In this document: positions 1-12,012 of the stretch, one piece after another | Numbering within the stretch: the first letter of the stretch is position 1 | Layout of the letters: every line of letters starts with the position of its first letter | Notes under the pieces: generated by a model | The model's input: only the letters and a program-made list of their open reading frames with translations | Database searches by the model: none | What the model was told of the DNA's origin: nothing | Position numbers and translations under genes: made by a program | Assembly: GCA_022113835.1 (NCBI GenBank) | Contig: JAILWY010000018.1 | Span: forward strand, 20,173,501-20,237,500 | Direction: 5' to 3' | DNA from: Atopsyche davidsoni | Taxonomy: Eukaryota > Arthropoda > Insecta > Trichoptera > Hydrobiosidae | Length of the DNA stretch: 64,000 bases

Positions 1-180
1 TATTTAGCTAGGCTGGGACAGACTGGGTTAAAGCAATTCAAAGGGCGGCTGTAAACCAAGTATTAATGAAACGGCGAGCGCGGGAGATTATAAGGTTAAA
101 GATTTGAATTTCGCGCCATTTGTGCGGTAAAGTGTTGTCAACCAGAAAAAAAAACAGCTGACAGTTCAAGGTTATTAAAA

Positions 181-272
181 ATGGAGCGCTACACGAAAGA
201 ACAACGCGTTTTATTGTTGAGCAATATTTTAAAAATAATGAAGGTTTGGCAGCCACAATTCGCAATCTGACG
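181..272 (+). pseudogene. Relic of a transposon helix-turn-helix N-terminus (frameshifted)
   Basis: An ATG at 181 opens MERYTKEQR, the start typical of the small helix-turn-helix region found at the N-terminus of many insect Tc1/mariner-like transposases and related orphan proteins. The match then moves to another frame, where FIVEQYFKNNEGLAATIRNL can be read, so a frameshift lies near base 209. Nothing downstream continues the protein and no catalytic domain is present. I infer a dead fragment of a transposable element; the assignment rests on recall of the family's opening motif. Confidence 0.55.
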
Positions 273-1884
273 AAACAAGAGACTATGCTTTCTAATATGT
301 CTTTTTTATTACATAAATGTATTTAAATAAAACCTATATTGATTATATTTAAAGATAAACTAGAAGTCAATTTTTAAATACATGTATTACCAATATAAAA
401 TTATTATTTTTAAGTATTTAATATGTATAAAAAATCATAGAATTGCGCTCGCATCGAATCCTCGTCTACCTATTTATATTGACATTAATAAGTATATTTT
501 TTTATCATAAACAGTTATGTTAAACTAATCGTTTATATTGAGTTTTTAAGCCACTAATAATCTTATATATAATACAAAGAGTTAATGTTTTAAAAAATCC
601 ACCTTTGAACCGATCACTCTAAATATTAGGACAGCGTCATTTTATAATGACAAAAAATGAAATTGATCGAAAAAATTGTCAATTTATCATCAGTTGCTTT
701 TTCCATATAATTTTATGTTTCAAAGTTCATTTCACTCAGCGCTGTTTCAGTTTTGTGACAGGAAACGCAATATTTTAATAAAATTGTTTTTACGTGCTTT
801 GAGTATGATATGATAAAATTTTAAAAGCCTTACGTGTTTATTTTATTTATTGTATTTTCCGTTAACATGTAAGTAATTACTTTTTTACTAGAGATCACTG
901 AAAAGTGTTTTTTTTTCAATTCATCCAAGAACTTATCGAAAGATTCGTAAAGCTGTTTAAATATATTTTCAGCATAAAATGATGTGGCTTAAAAATGATC
1001 AAAAATAAAAAAAACTGTTTATTCTCAATTTTCATGAATATGTTGTTTCATTGAAGTTATTTATTATCACATAGAATTCATAAATTTCAATAACATTTCT
1101 ATGACGTTAGTACTTAAAAAAACTAAATAAATTATGTTTTTCATATTTGTAAAAAAAAAGTTTAGTTGTAAATTTTTATTAAATAGTATTTTATATCCAT
1201 TTTAATTGTAAACCATGCCGTCCAAAATGTAATGCACTTTCAATAATCATTGATAGAATAATGTTTAATTTTCGTTGTATTGACATTTCCAGTTACTTTG
1301 TGTAATATTTAGCAGTATTACCATTTTCCAAATATAATGAGTATAAATCTCATTTGATATTAAATTAATAATTATCTTTTTGTCAGCATACTAATGGCAG
1401 AAGGGCTTTTTTTTCAACAGTCACATCCATTTTATTAAGCAATAGTTATATTTTACTGATTTGATATTTGTATATAAAAACTGCCGGATAAGTTACATAG
1501 ATTTTAGTTTTATTACTGTCCTTTAAATATATAGTATATCAAAGGTCTTGTATACTTGACTTTATCATCATACAGCAGATGTCTATTACGAATCCATTTT
1601 TATGATTAGTTTATTAACTATTTAATTTAAGAGATTCATTTGATGAAATGTAAATATAAAAATACACAATAATATAACTAACATTGATGTTTACCACTTA
1701 AATATAGCTTTTATGTTATATTGGAGGCAAATGTGACTTGATAGAGTATCTTTCCCAAACTAACTTTATGATTAAATATAGTTATTGTATAGATTTTCTT
1801 TTTATTATTTGTATATCACTGCTTTCCTTACAATACTTTATCGGTATGTGTAGAAATTATAAGATAATGTCAATCTATGCCTGC
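273..1884. other. AT-rich intergenic DNA, no gene seen
   Basis: About 1.6 kb of AT-rich sequence with homopolymer runs and no open frame of coding character on either strand. It is the left flank of the LTR element that begins at 1885. I recognise no repeat family or RNA gene here. Confidence 0.6.
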
Positions 1885-4263
1885 TGTGACGATTCGTAAA
1901 TTCGAAGCGTCGCAAATAATGAACTATGAGATTATTCGAAGTTATCTTGCGGGGCGCTATTTCAAACCTCGCGGGCAAAAAAAAAAACCGAGGGGCTTTA
2001 GGGGCTGGAGTCTTTCGCAGGAGAGAGGCCATGTCAAGTGCGCCACACATGGTTGACATTATTTCTGGAATGTAGGGTCCCTTCGCAGGTAGAAAGTCAG
2101 CGGCTCGAGAGCGTCCGACGCGCAAAAAGGGGCATTCAATCGTCATCGCCGGAGCAGACGGGTCCTTCTGGTGCAGAGGACAAAGGCGAGCAGTCACGTC
2201 CCGGATGAACGCGTCTCTTTCAAATACCAAATAATTAGATATTATTTCGAATCTTTAATTAAATGTAGATTCAGTGGTCAAGGGATGCTGCCGATCGGGG
2301 AGCTGGAACATCGAAGCAGACGGATGAGTTTCAATTTATTTTATATGCTGATTATTATGAACGCGACGGAGCCGACGTGCGTGTTATTACGTGTTATTTC
2401 TTCCAGCTTCGATATTCGATTAATGTAGTATTGTTAAGTAAGGTTATAGGTTAATTTTAACTGTATTGAGTTCGTCCGCGGCGTCTTAATCCAGGGTAGA
2501 TTTATAATTTACGTTATTATTATTTAACTCTACGGTCATATGATAGGCGTCTAAATTAGATCGTATTGCGTAATTTTATGGTATATTTAATTTGAGTTTA
2601 TGTTAATTTTAAATGTTTAGGATGTACTTTTCTTACAGCAAATCTCATTAGGGGCTTTCGATCGCTATTCACGGACCACCTGGGATCATTCAATTACCCT
2701 TATATTATTTTATATGCTCTGTATTTTACCTGGAGAAATACGCGATCGTGTAACCGAGTGGCTTACGTTTCTTCTAGCCGGGGGGAGGGGACCTGCGTAC
2801 GGAAGCGTTTAAAGGATTTTATACTCACGCTATACGGTTGCGGCGGACTTGGGTTTCGGATTATTATCGAGCGTCTATTGACATTAAGAAATATTTTATA
2901 TTTTAGATATTTAAGCGTATTTTATTTTGAGTATTCGGGTAGTATATATATTTTTCCGCGGGCTTGTTGCGTTACGGCGGGGTTGGGACGCCATTTTGTG
3001 AGCGTCTGCGGTTGCATTGCCGGGAAGGTTGGGGCGGTACTTACCGACATTAACGTTAGCGTCTGTTCGCGCGTTGAACGGAAGAGAGCGTGCGGTTTAT
3101 TTTAGATTGGCCAAGTTAGGGAGCGTGTATTATCAATGATATTTTTATATGTAATAATTTTAAGAAATTAGTTAATAAGTCTTCGATGCTAGGATTGCCG
3201 AAGGGGAATTTTCTACCGTGTTTAGTATTAAATTTAGTACCCTGTATGTATTAGAGCGTAGCCGCTCAAATAATCTCCTGACACATAATATTACCACAAT
3301 TTGGACACTCGCGGGTTCCGCCGAATTCGAATTAAGCCGCTAGATCGCGTTCTACTGGAACGGCCGTCATCCTGTAACGCTGATCTGAAACTCACAATCA
3401 CTGAGTGAACCTGATATCAGGCGACAATCGGAGTGAAAGCCTCCAGTTCAGATTAGGGTGTATAGGGTTCTAACGGCCGTTGTGGAACAATAATTGATCT
3501 TCGGAGAAAACGGGAGCGTCCGAGTCGACCGTACCAAATTTTGTACTAACTGTAGAGAGTAAATTAGTTGCATTGAGGGCTGAGGAATTGAGTCTACAAT
3601 ACAGAAACAATCTCGTCATATCTCTAACTACGCAGAAAGGGTTAATTTCCCTTGTTCCAGAACATATAAATTACTCGGCGACACCGTCGTCCAACGTTCC
3701 CGATCATCCGGTGTCCTGCCTTTGGCGGCCCGCAACTTTAAACATAAACACAAGGAGTTCTCTTCAGTTCGAGACGGATTGCAAGTCCTAACAAAATTGC
3801 AGCAGAAAATGTTTTTGTATTGACGGATTTCGTTTCTTTGGCTCTCGTTCAGATTTGATTGGTTGAATTCAGAGTAGATTCGTGTTCGTTTATACCGTTA
3901 AATGTTGGACAGAGGACTCGCCCGTGTCATAAAGAGTACGCGGAATTAGATTGTCGAAAAAATTAGGGAGCGTTGGGTTGGCAGTCACTGTCCTGAGTGC
4001 TTGTACGTGTTGTACACAATACGAAGCACTTAAGATACCTGAACTTGGGGATGGAATGAGAGCTGCAGTTCTCAAAGGTGGCCAATATCGCGAAAAAAGA
4101 TTTACCTCAATCAAACAATTCTGAACCACTAGTTTTAAGTTAATTTTTGTTTTAAAAGTTTTCAGGAAAATTATTACTAGGAATTTTATAACGTTCGCGT
4201 CTAATTTAATTAAGGTTATTATAATTAGAATTATTAGCTTAGGCAGGGGGTGGAATCACCACA
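1885..4263 (+). repeat. Left LTR, 2,379 bp
   Basis: The left terminal repeat of the non-coding retroelement. It is unusually long for an LTR and less AT-rich in its first 300 bases, which include an 11-base A run at about 1977. Small open frames inside it (for example 2171-2428 and 2758-3105 on +) recur identically in the right copy but resemble no protein I know, and I do not call them genes. If the element is transcribed, promoter and poly(A) functions should lie here; I cannot place them. Confidence 0.8.
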
Positions 4264-6388
4264 GATGGTGCCAGTGACGCAGAAGACGGAGCTTGTCAAA
4301 GCAAACCTTATAATTTTATAAAGTTTCACTCCGTAAGAACTCAAAGGGTTACCACACACACAACAAGGGTTCTAGACGAAATTGGCCATGGTAATTTAAG
4401 AAAAAAAAAAGGTGTTCGAATAGCTAGGCGTGAAGTTAAAATTATTCTAATTCTAAGATAATTATAAGATTTTTATTTAATAAGGTTTATCTGGTTGTAG
4501 CTTAATAAGGGTTTTATGGTTGTGTCAAATAATCGGTTGATAGTACGAAAAAACGCGACGTCGCGGTGATAAAATGTTGTTGATTGGAGTTTGGAGTTGA
4601 GAGGAGAGAGGCATACGTTATGTACGGATTAATTTTCAAAATATTGGTAGTCGTTGGTTATTTTTATGGTTATATTTGAATATTTGTTCCGGAAGTCCCA
4701 AAGAAATAAAGAAAAAAAATAAAATGAACACACAACGGTCAGGTACTCGGATGGCGATGAGAACTAAAATTAAGATTGCGGAAATACATAATTATAAGGT
4801 TAACAAATTTAAGGGTAATCTCCTACGGCAACTGTGGTTTTATAAATTGTAAGAAGTAGATTTCTTAATGAAATTATAGCGTTTATTTTGCGGCCGAACC
4901 GGATAATTTAAGCTAGAAATCAATAATAACATTGTAAGAGGTCGCCGTGCAAATCAGCTGTGCCGTAACTTGACGACAGTTCGAACTGTTAGATTAGTGA
5001 TGTTTGATCTTTTAGGGCGGGTCACGATAGAGAGAAAAATTTTTTTGCGGTACTAGGCATTCTAAATATAGTATAATTAAAATTTACTTGGTAGCGAACA
5101 TAATGTAATTTTGTGATATAGATAGAGGAACGCGAGTTCGCCAGGTATATAAATAGCGACACGTAATTCGATGCTTGTAAGGGAGCGGGGGAGGTATATG
5201 TGCGCCATCGAAAAAAAAAATATTTTGCTAAGAAGAATTTCATAAGCTAAAGCAGGAGTTTTCAGAAGGGTGATAGTCAGATAATTAAAACAGAAATACT
5301 TTAGGGGTTTCACGTGGTTTAAATCAAATTAGTGACCGATCTTATAAAACTTTACGGTTAACTTGTATGCAGGTGCGACACGATGTTAGGCGGATTTATA
5401 AATTTATGTTCGAGTGAAGCTAGGTCAGGTACGTTTGGGATAATTGAGATTTTGACGGAGGGCGGTTTTAAATGACGTTGGGTTCAAATCCCAATGATGG
5501 TACATCTTGTCGAAAAGATATTCTGGTGAGACGAGTTACGTTATGACTTTAGGGATAAATTCGCTAAAGGGAAAGGAGAAAAATTATTTATACATTAAAG
5601 TAGTATTTATAAAATTTATGGAAACTAGCGGATATTGAAGCGTGACGCCCGAACGGACACAGGTGTCTGAATTAGCAGTAGGACAATATGTGCGGCGTGA
5701 TAAGGATTTGCTAAGGTATGGGGTTATAATCATAATAGATGACAATTAGGAGAGCCAATAATACTCTACCACGCGGGGGGAGGTAGCCTGTTTAGGTGGA
5801 TGTTATAAAAAAAATAAAATAATAATAATAATAATTTTTTAATAAAGAGTAATAATAATCGGTAAATTTTAATCCGAGTTCGACTCCCGGATGAAGTTTA
5901 ACGATAAGGGTAAATAAAATTTGAGGTTGGGACGCGTATTTGTTGCTTGAATAAAGGTGGTTTTGTTTGCAGAGGTGTTATTATTTTAATGACGTACGTC
6001 CATATCGACACGATATCTTATGTTATACGTAGACGGGAGACAGCCTTCGAACATTTTATGAAATTTTCCTTGGGATGTAACGTAATTTTAGGGAAGCGGG
6101 CAGCGGTTGAGGTATTCGTTAGGTTCAAGTCCTGATGATCGTAGCGTCAATGAAGGTTTTGTTGCATTGTAATTTAAGATTTTTTTTTGAGATTTAACAA
6201 TGTGTACGATACCGAAGGCTGGGAGGCTGGAGGTCCATGCAGATTTACTGAATACGGAGGGAATTAAGACTTACCACTTGAGAGCGGAGGGAGATAGATT
6301 GACGTTAATCTGCGGGCTGGTTGAATGTTGTGATACACAATATTTCTGTCCTTAGAAAGGAAAAAATTTCGTATATCAGGGGGAGGGC
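4264..6388 (+). other. Internal region of the LTR element, non-coding, with tRNA T-arm-like motifs
   Basis: This 2.1-kb centre opens with a TGG-starting primer-binding-like site and ends with a polypurine tract. It has no long open frame. Three places look like a tRNA T-arm or pol III B box: around 5479-5495 (TTCAAAT loop with a perfect 5-bp stem), 5872-5890 (TTCGACT loop, one stem mismatch) and 6117-6135 (TTCAAGT loop with one G-T pair). Each is followed by a GATGA-like word. An (AAT)n microsatellite lies at about 5806-5850. No full cloverleaf could be drawn. Confidence 0.5.
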
Positions 6389-8767
6389 TGTGACGATTCG
6401 TAAATTCGAAGCGTCGCAAATAATGAACTATGAGATTATTCGAAGTTATCTTGCGGGGCGCTATTTCAAACCTCGCGGGCAAAAAAAAAAACCGAGGGGC
6501 TTTAGGGGCTGGAGTCTTTCGCAGGAGAGAGGCCATGTCAAGTGCGCCACACATGGTTGACATTATTTCTGGAATGTAGGGTCCCTTCGCAGGTAGAAAG
6601 TCAGCGGCTCGAGAGCGTCCGACGCGCAAAAAGGGGCATTCAATCGTCATCGCCGGAGCAGACGGGTCCTTCTGGTGCAGAGGACAAAGGCGAGCAGTCA
6701 CGTCCCGGATGAACGCGTCTCTTTCAAATACCAAATAATTAGATATTATTTCGAATCTTTAATTAAATGTAGATTCAGTGGTCAAGGGATGCTGCCGATC
6801 GGGGAGCTGGAACATCGAAGCAGACGGATGAGTTTCAATTTATTTTATATGCTGATTATTATGAACGCGACGGAGCCGACGTGCGTGTTATTACGTGTTA
6901 TTTCTTCCAGCTTCGATATTCGATTAATGTAGTATTGTTAAGTAAGGTTATAGGTTAATTTTAACTGTATTGAGTTCGTCCGCGGCGTCTTAATCCAGGG
7001 TAGATTTATAATTTACGTTATTATTATTTAACTCTACGGTCATATGATAGGCGTCTAAATTAGATCGTATTGCGTAATTTTATGGTATATTTAATTTGAG
7101 TTTATGTTAATTTTAAATGTTTAGGATGTACTTTTCTTACAGCAAATCTCATTAGGGGCTTTCGATCGCTATTCACGGACCACCTGGGATCATTCAATTA
7201 CCCTTATATTATTTTATATGCTCTGTATTTTACCTGGAGAAATACGCGATCGTGTAACCGAGTGGCTTACGTTTCTTCTAGCCGGGGGGAGGGGACCTGC
7301 GTACGGAAGCGTTTAAAGGATTTTATACTCACGCTATACGGTTGCGGCGGACTTGGGTTTCGGATTATTATCGAGCGTCTATTGACATTAAGAAATATTT
7401 TATATTTTAGATATTTAAGCGTATTTTATTTTGAGTATTCGGGTAGTATATATATTTTTCCGCGGGCTTGTTGCGTTACGGCGGGGTTGGGACGCCATTT
7501 TGTGAGCGTCTGCGGTTGCATTGCCGGGAAGGTTGGGGCGGTACTTACCGACATTAACGTTAGCGTCTGTTCGCGCGTTGAACGGAAGAGAGCGTGCGGT
7601 TTATTTTAGATTGGCCAAGTTAGGGAGCGTGTATTATCAATGATATTTTTATATGTAATAATTTTAAGAAATTAGTTAATAAGTCTTCGATGCTAGGATT
7701 GCCGAAGGGGAATTTTCTACCGTGTTTAGTATTAAATTTAGTACCCTGTATGTATTAGAGCGTAGCCGCTCAAATAATCTCCTGACACATAATATTACCA
7801 CAATTTGGACACTCGCGGGTTCCGCCGAATTCGAATTAAGCCGCTAGATCGCGTTCTACTGGAACGGCCGTCATCCTGTAACGCTGATCTGAAACTCACA
7901 ATCACTGAGTGAACCTGATATCAGGCGACAATCGGAGTGAAAGCCTCCAGTTCAGATTAGGGTGTATAGGGTTCTAACGGCCGTTGTGGAACAATAATTG
8001 ATCTTCGGAGAAAACGGGAGCGTCCGAGTCGACCGTACCAAATTTTGTACTAACTGTAGAGAGTAAATTAGTTGCATTGAGGGCTGAGGAATTGAGTCTA
8101 CAATACAGAAACAATCTCGTCATATCTCTAACTACGCAGAAAGGGTTAATTTCCCTTGTTCCAGAACATATAAATTACTCGGCGACACCGTCGTCCAACG
8201 TTCCCGATCATCCGGTGTCCTGCCTTTGGCGGCCCGCAACTTTAAACATAAACACAAGGAGTTCTCTTCAGTTCGAGACGGATTGCAAGTCCTAACAAAA
8301 TTGCAGCAGAAAATGTTTTTGTATTGACGGATTTCGTTTCTTTGGCTCTCGTTCAGATTTGATTGGTTGAATTCAGAGTAGATTCGTGTTCGTTTATACC
8401 GTTAAATGTTGGACAGAGGACTCGCCCGTGTCATAAAGAGTACGCGGAATTAGATTGTCGAAAAAATTAGGGAGCGTTGGGTTGGCAGTCACTGTCCTGA
8501 GTGCTTGTACGTGTTGTACACAATACGAAGCACTTAAGATACCTGAACTTGGGGATGGAATGAGAGCTGCAGTTCTCAAAGGTGGCCAATATCGCGAAAA
8601 AAGATTTACCTCAATCAAACAATTCTGAACCACTAGTTTTAAGTTAATTTTTGTTTTAAAAGTTTTCAGGAAAATTATTACTAGGAATTTTATAACGTTC
8701 GCGTCTAATTTAATTAAGGTTATTATAATTAGAATTATTAGCTTAGGCAGGGGGTGGAATCACCACA
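6389..8767 (+). repeat. Right LTR, 2,379 bp
   Basis: The right terminal repeat, offset exactly 4,504 bases from the left copy along its whole length, so there is no net insertion or deletion between them. It directly follows the polypurine tract and ends CACCACA before the flank CTGTGTATT. Confidence 0.8.
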
Positions 8768-10454
8768 CTGTGTATTATTAATTTTTATATAAACACTTTT
8801 GCTGTCCATTTGCCATGCACCTAAATATATTATCTAATAAAAATTGAGTGTAAATGCTCGTTTATAATAAGAAAAAATAAAAAACCTGCGATATAAATAT
8901 ATCCTCAGAGAAAACTGTCTTTTATTCAAAACTATGTCCAAAACAGCTTGAAAAACTTATTAAGCTAATATTTATTAAACTAATTGTGAATTCAGATTTT
9001 TTGCAAGATATAGTAGATTAAATAATTATTTAAACACTGAAAAATAATTGAAAAATGTAATAATTCAAAATAATATAATTATGAATTTGGCACCGTCAGT
9101 CAGCGATGTGTCTACTTTATTTTATATGTGATTGGAAAAACTCTCCCCGCTCTCTCCATTCTGTTACTTGTGCAGGGCTGTCAATGTGTGCCCTGAGCGT
9201 GTGTAAAGGATCAGTAATGGAGTAGTGGATTTGGAATGATTGTGGAGGGATGTGCTCTGGAAGTACGTGGGAGGGTTTCTGCTATTGTTTCTGTAGCTTG
9301 CTGCAGATGTAGTATCAGATCTATTGGCCAGAACTATGTAAAGAAAGGATTATATAATAATGCTATTGGGCTACAAACTCTGTTCAGCATGAGTCTATGG
9401 TCAGTGAAATGGTCGCCAGCATCCTCTAAGGAGAGGCACTTGATGAAGAAAAAAAACTCTAAGTTAAATACTATATATCTTACTACTACTTAAATTTTAC
9501 TGTAGGTAAAATACTTTAAAATCAGTGACAGGGGAGAGTCCCCAGAAACTTACAGGTAAGTAAGTTTTCTAATTGTTTATAAGTATATGTAATCTTGATT
9601 GCTTTTCATAAAATTGCACTTTAAACAGTGCAAATGACTGGGCGAGGGCCCATCGCCCCTGTGCAATATAACTCGACACTTTCACCGACATTACGGTTTT
9701 AACCTTCTACAAGAGGTGGGCGTTGTTTTAAATTGCAAATTAAATTATTGGTCGTTTGAAATGTCAACTCTGGTGCAGAAAAGTCACCCAAAAAGATAGA
9801 ATAAACAAAGTCAAATTGATAACAACTAAAACTAAATCAACTGACTAGTCAACCGCTAGAGATACCATACCGCACTGCTTCCATCGCGTTTCCACAGAAA
9901 AAATCGAGCTCACGAAATCAAGTGACGTAACTAACAACCAACAGACAAATTGTTACTGGTCAAAAAAAAAAACTTAACTTACATGATTATTTATTAATCA
10001 ATGAAATATGTTACAATACTTGTCATACAATACGGTATATTTCTATCCCCTGATCCTGCGCGCAGGTTATGGGGCTTACAATGGTGTGTCTTAGGTGGTA
10101 ACGTACATGAGTTTCTTAGTTTTTAATTGTATTTTTTGTTTAGGGGGAAATATGTATGAAAAACCCTTTAAGTATGCATTTAAATAAATATATAAGGGGG
10201 GACAGAAACAAAGAACAGAAGGGTTAACTTATTTTACTGAGTTTAAATAATTCAGGACATCCTAGTTATTATTAAGGAACTGTAGCTGATTTAAAAGTAA
10301 ACTACAACACATATTGTAATAGCTTTCATATGTAATCCCAACATTTTTTTGTATTTGTATTGTTATTAGCCATTTTCTTTCGATGAAATACCCATCAGGG
10401 TAGCCGAAAACAATTGTTTGCTACAAGTTTTTGCAATTTGTTGCTGCCCTATAG
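8768..10454. other. Repeat-derived intergenic DNA without a recognised gene
   Basis: The first 350 bases are AT-rich. Bases 9100-9500 are more mixed and contain an 85-codon open frame (9236-9493, +) with no recognisable motif or intron structure; I treat it as chance. Bases 9620-9665 can fold through GGGCGA and TCGCCC. The right part holds the first copy of a dispersed repeat (10040-10180), listed separately. Confidence 0.5.
10040..10180 (+). repeat. Dispersed repeat family C, copy 1
   Basis: This shares a pattern with 14820-14910 (+) and 16855-17015 (-). The pattern is CCTGATCCTGC, a short hairpin (CCTGC/GCAGG), then TTAGGTGGTAACGTACATG, then GAAAAACCCTTTA about 70 bases on. The three copies are diverged and have no obvious terminal inverted repeats, so the class is unknown; a SINE or a retroelement tail would fit. 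Confidence 0.55.
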
Positions 10455-10462
10455 CTATAGAT

Positions 10463-10657
10463 CAGAGGTGTCAAACTCAATTTTGCAGAAGGCCTTATAT
10501 TAAATTTAGTATGTGTAGGCGGGCCAGATTCAAATAAAGTAAGTCTAAAAGCTCTAAAAACACGATTCTTCTTTCTGTGACACATTGCGATCGCGGGCCG
10601 TATTGATACGGCCCGAGGGCCGGATGCGGCCCGTGGGCCGTATCTTTGACATGACTG
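10463..10657. mobile_element. hAT-type MITE, 195 bp, with perfect 8-bp target duplication
   Basis: The element starts CAGAGGTGTCAAACTC and ends TTTGACATGACTG, the short imperfect inverted ends usual for hAT elements. It is flanked by identical 8-mers CTATAGAT at 10455-10462 and 10658-10665, the length of duplication hAT transposases make. The right half is rich in GGGCC palindromes (10595-10640), giving strong secondary structure. It has no coding capacity. Confidence 0.9.
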
Positions 10658-10665
10658 CTATAGAT

Positions 10666-10970
10666 GTATCAACCACGTATTAATCAAAGTATTACCACAG
10701 ACTTCCACACAATCCAGAAGTCCACACAATCTGTTAATTTTATATTTTGATAACGCTGGCGCATAGAGTGAGCAATTGTAGTCAATTATTTCGTAAGATG
10801 AAAATAATCAATACCATCCACTAGATCCAAGACAACAGATGGGCATACATCATTTTAAAATTTTAAAATAAAAATAAAAAAATCTCTACATATTTCGCCA
10901 GTAAAACAGGTGTCCTTAACACAATGGTTTGCTACCTAGATAAAATTTAAACAAATCATCTTGAACTGCT
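10666..10970. other. Intergenic spacer, nothing recognised
   Basis: AT-rich spacer between the hAT MITE and the piggyBac-like end at 10971. A short direct repeat of CCACACAATC occurs near 10706-10730. No gene or repeat family was recognised. Confidence 0.5.
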
Positions 10971-11378
10971 TTAACACGTTGACCGCCGTGTCAGCCACCG
11001 GTGGCCGACACAGAGGAATTCCAATTGGGCCACGTCGGCCACCAGAGGCCGACACAACATACCTGACTTTAGCTTGGCATTCTGCCCGTCGCCCATGCGC
11101 CCTGTATTCAACTACTATTGAACATGGCCGGCACGGCCCTCTTCTATCTTCCTTCGATATGGCCTTAGGATATCTTCATAGTTCTCAAAGATATGATCAT
11201 GAATGTGATAGGTATTTTGGTTGAAATAAAACACATGCACGATGTTTATATAAAAGTGATTTTATTGACATATAAAAGTTAACACTATTAGTATGATTAA
11301 AAACAAACATAAACATATCTAAAAAAAGTTAAAGGTAGAAAATAAACTTAGCCAAAATATGTAAAATTTTACAATTCA

Positions 11379-12012
11379 ATAAATAGATCAAAATAACTTT
11401 AAGTTTTAGTGTTTAATATCTAGTTTTTAATATTAGTTATTATATTAATATCTTTTAAACATATATAAATAAATAAAAATAAATAAATAAAGTTATAAAA
11501 AAAATGGCAAAGCACGTAAATGTGAGTGACCTCAAAATAGTAGACCTGAAGAGAGAACTTGAAGAACGGGATCTGTTAGCCACAGGGTCAAAGCCAGCCC
11601 TTGTGCTGAGAATGAAGGAATTCCTGGCGCAAGAAGGCCACAACCCAGAGGAGTTCCTCTTTGAAGTGCCGTGCAGCATTAATGATTTACTAAAAAGACG
11701 GACCGCTGGCAAAAAGAGAAGAGGCTGAGCGAATTATTCAAGAAATGGACCAAGTACAAATTATTGAACGATCAAATAGTCTGTGGAACTCACCTGTCAT
11801 ACTAGTTACGGAGAAAGACGGAACAACCCGTTTTTGCGTGGACTATCGGCGTCTTAACAACATACTGTTACATTTGAGCGCCTAATGGAGAATGTACTTC
11901 GAGGATTGTCCTGGGAAAATTGTCTCGTTTATCTAGTCGATATTATAGTACTTGGAAGAACTTTTGACGATCATTTGAATTTGTTTCAGAGGACATTGAA
12001 CTATCTCAGCCA
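11379..12012 (+). pseudogene. Broken Gypsy-type retroelement, sense copy: gag start joined to reverse transcriptase
   Basis: An ATG at 11504 opens MAKHVNVSDLKIVDLKRELE, a SAP-like helix pair at the start of a gag polyprotein, readable to about 11703. It then jumps, through an internal deletion, into reverse transcriptase sequence: [20 protein letters not shown] and [12 protein letters not shown] (to about 11860). After a further deletion comes [10 protein letters not shown] and CLVYLVDIIVLG (11885-11960). These are the Gypsy-type RT motifs WSSPVVLVKKKDG, FCVDYRKLN and YLDDIIV. The first catalytic aspartate of the active-site pair is replaced by valine (YLVD), and the frame changes several times. 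It is dead. Confidence 0.8.

Larger units (their letters stand above)
1885..8767 (+). mobile_element. Complete non-coding LTR retroelement (LARD-like, non-autonomous)
   Basis: Two direct copies of a 2,379-bp sequence, 4,504 bp apart, enclose a 2,125-bp centre (4264-6388). Each copy starts TGTGACG and ends CACCACA, fitting the TG...CA ends of LTRs. Three bases after the left copy is a TGG-starting primer-binding-like site (4266-4283), and a purine run AGGGGGAGGG (6378-6387) sits just before the right copy. The copies show the same length and no difference in the stretches I compared, so insertion looks recent. No gag, protease, RT or integrase reading frame exists in the centre, so the element would need enzymes from elsewhere, like plant LARDs. 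The flanks CTGC (1881-1884) and CTGT (8768-8771) would be an imperfect 4-bp target duplication. Confidence 0.8.

Noticed and set aside
2748..2770. tRNA D-arm-like GTAACCGAGTGGCTTACG in the LTR
   Set aside because: No matching T-arm or acceptor stem at tRNA distance, so not a tRNA gene.
2171..4129. Open frames inside the LTR (2171-2428, 2758-3105, 3573-3791 on +; 3890-4129 on -), each repeated identically 4,504 bp later
   Set aside because: They repeat only because the LTR is duplicated. They lack motifs and do not resemble retroelement or host proteins.
1881..8772. CTGTG after the right LTR matching CTGTG at the left LTR border as a 5-bp target duplication
   Set aside because: The same CTGTG also precedes ACG at the start of the right LTR, so it is element sequence. 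Only the imperfect CTGC/CTGT pair is left as a candidate.
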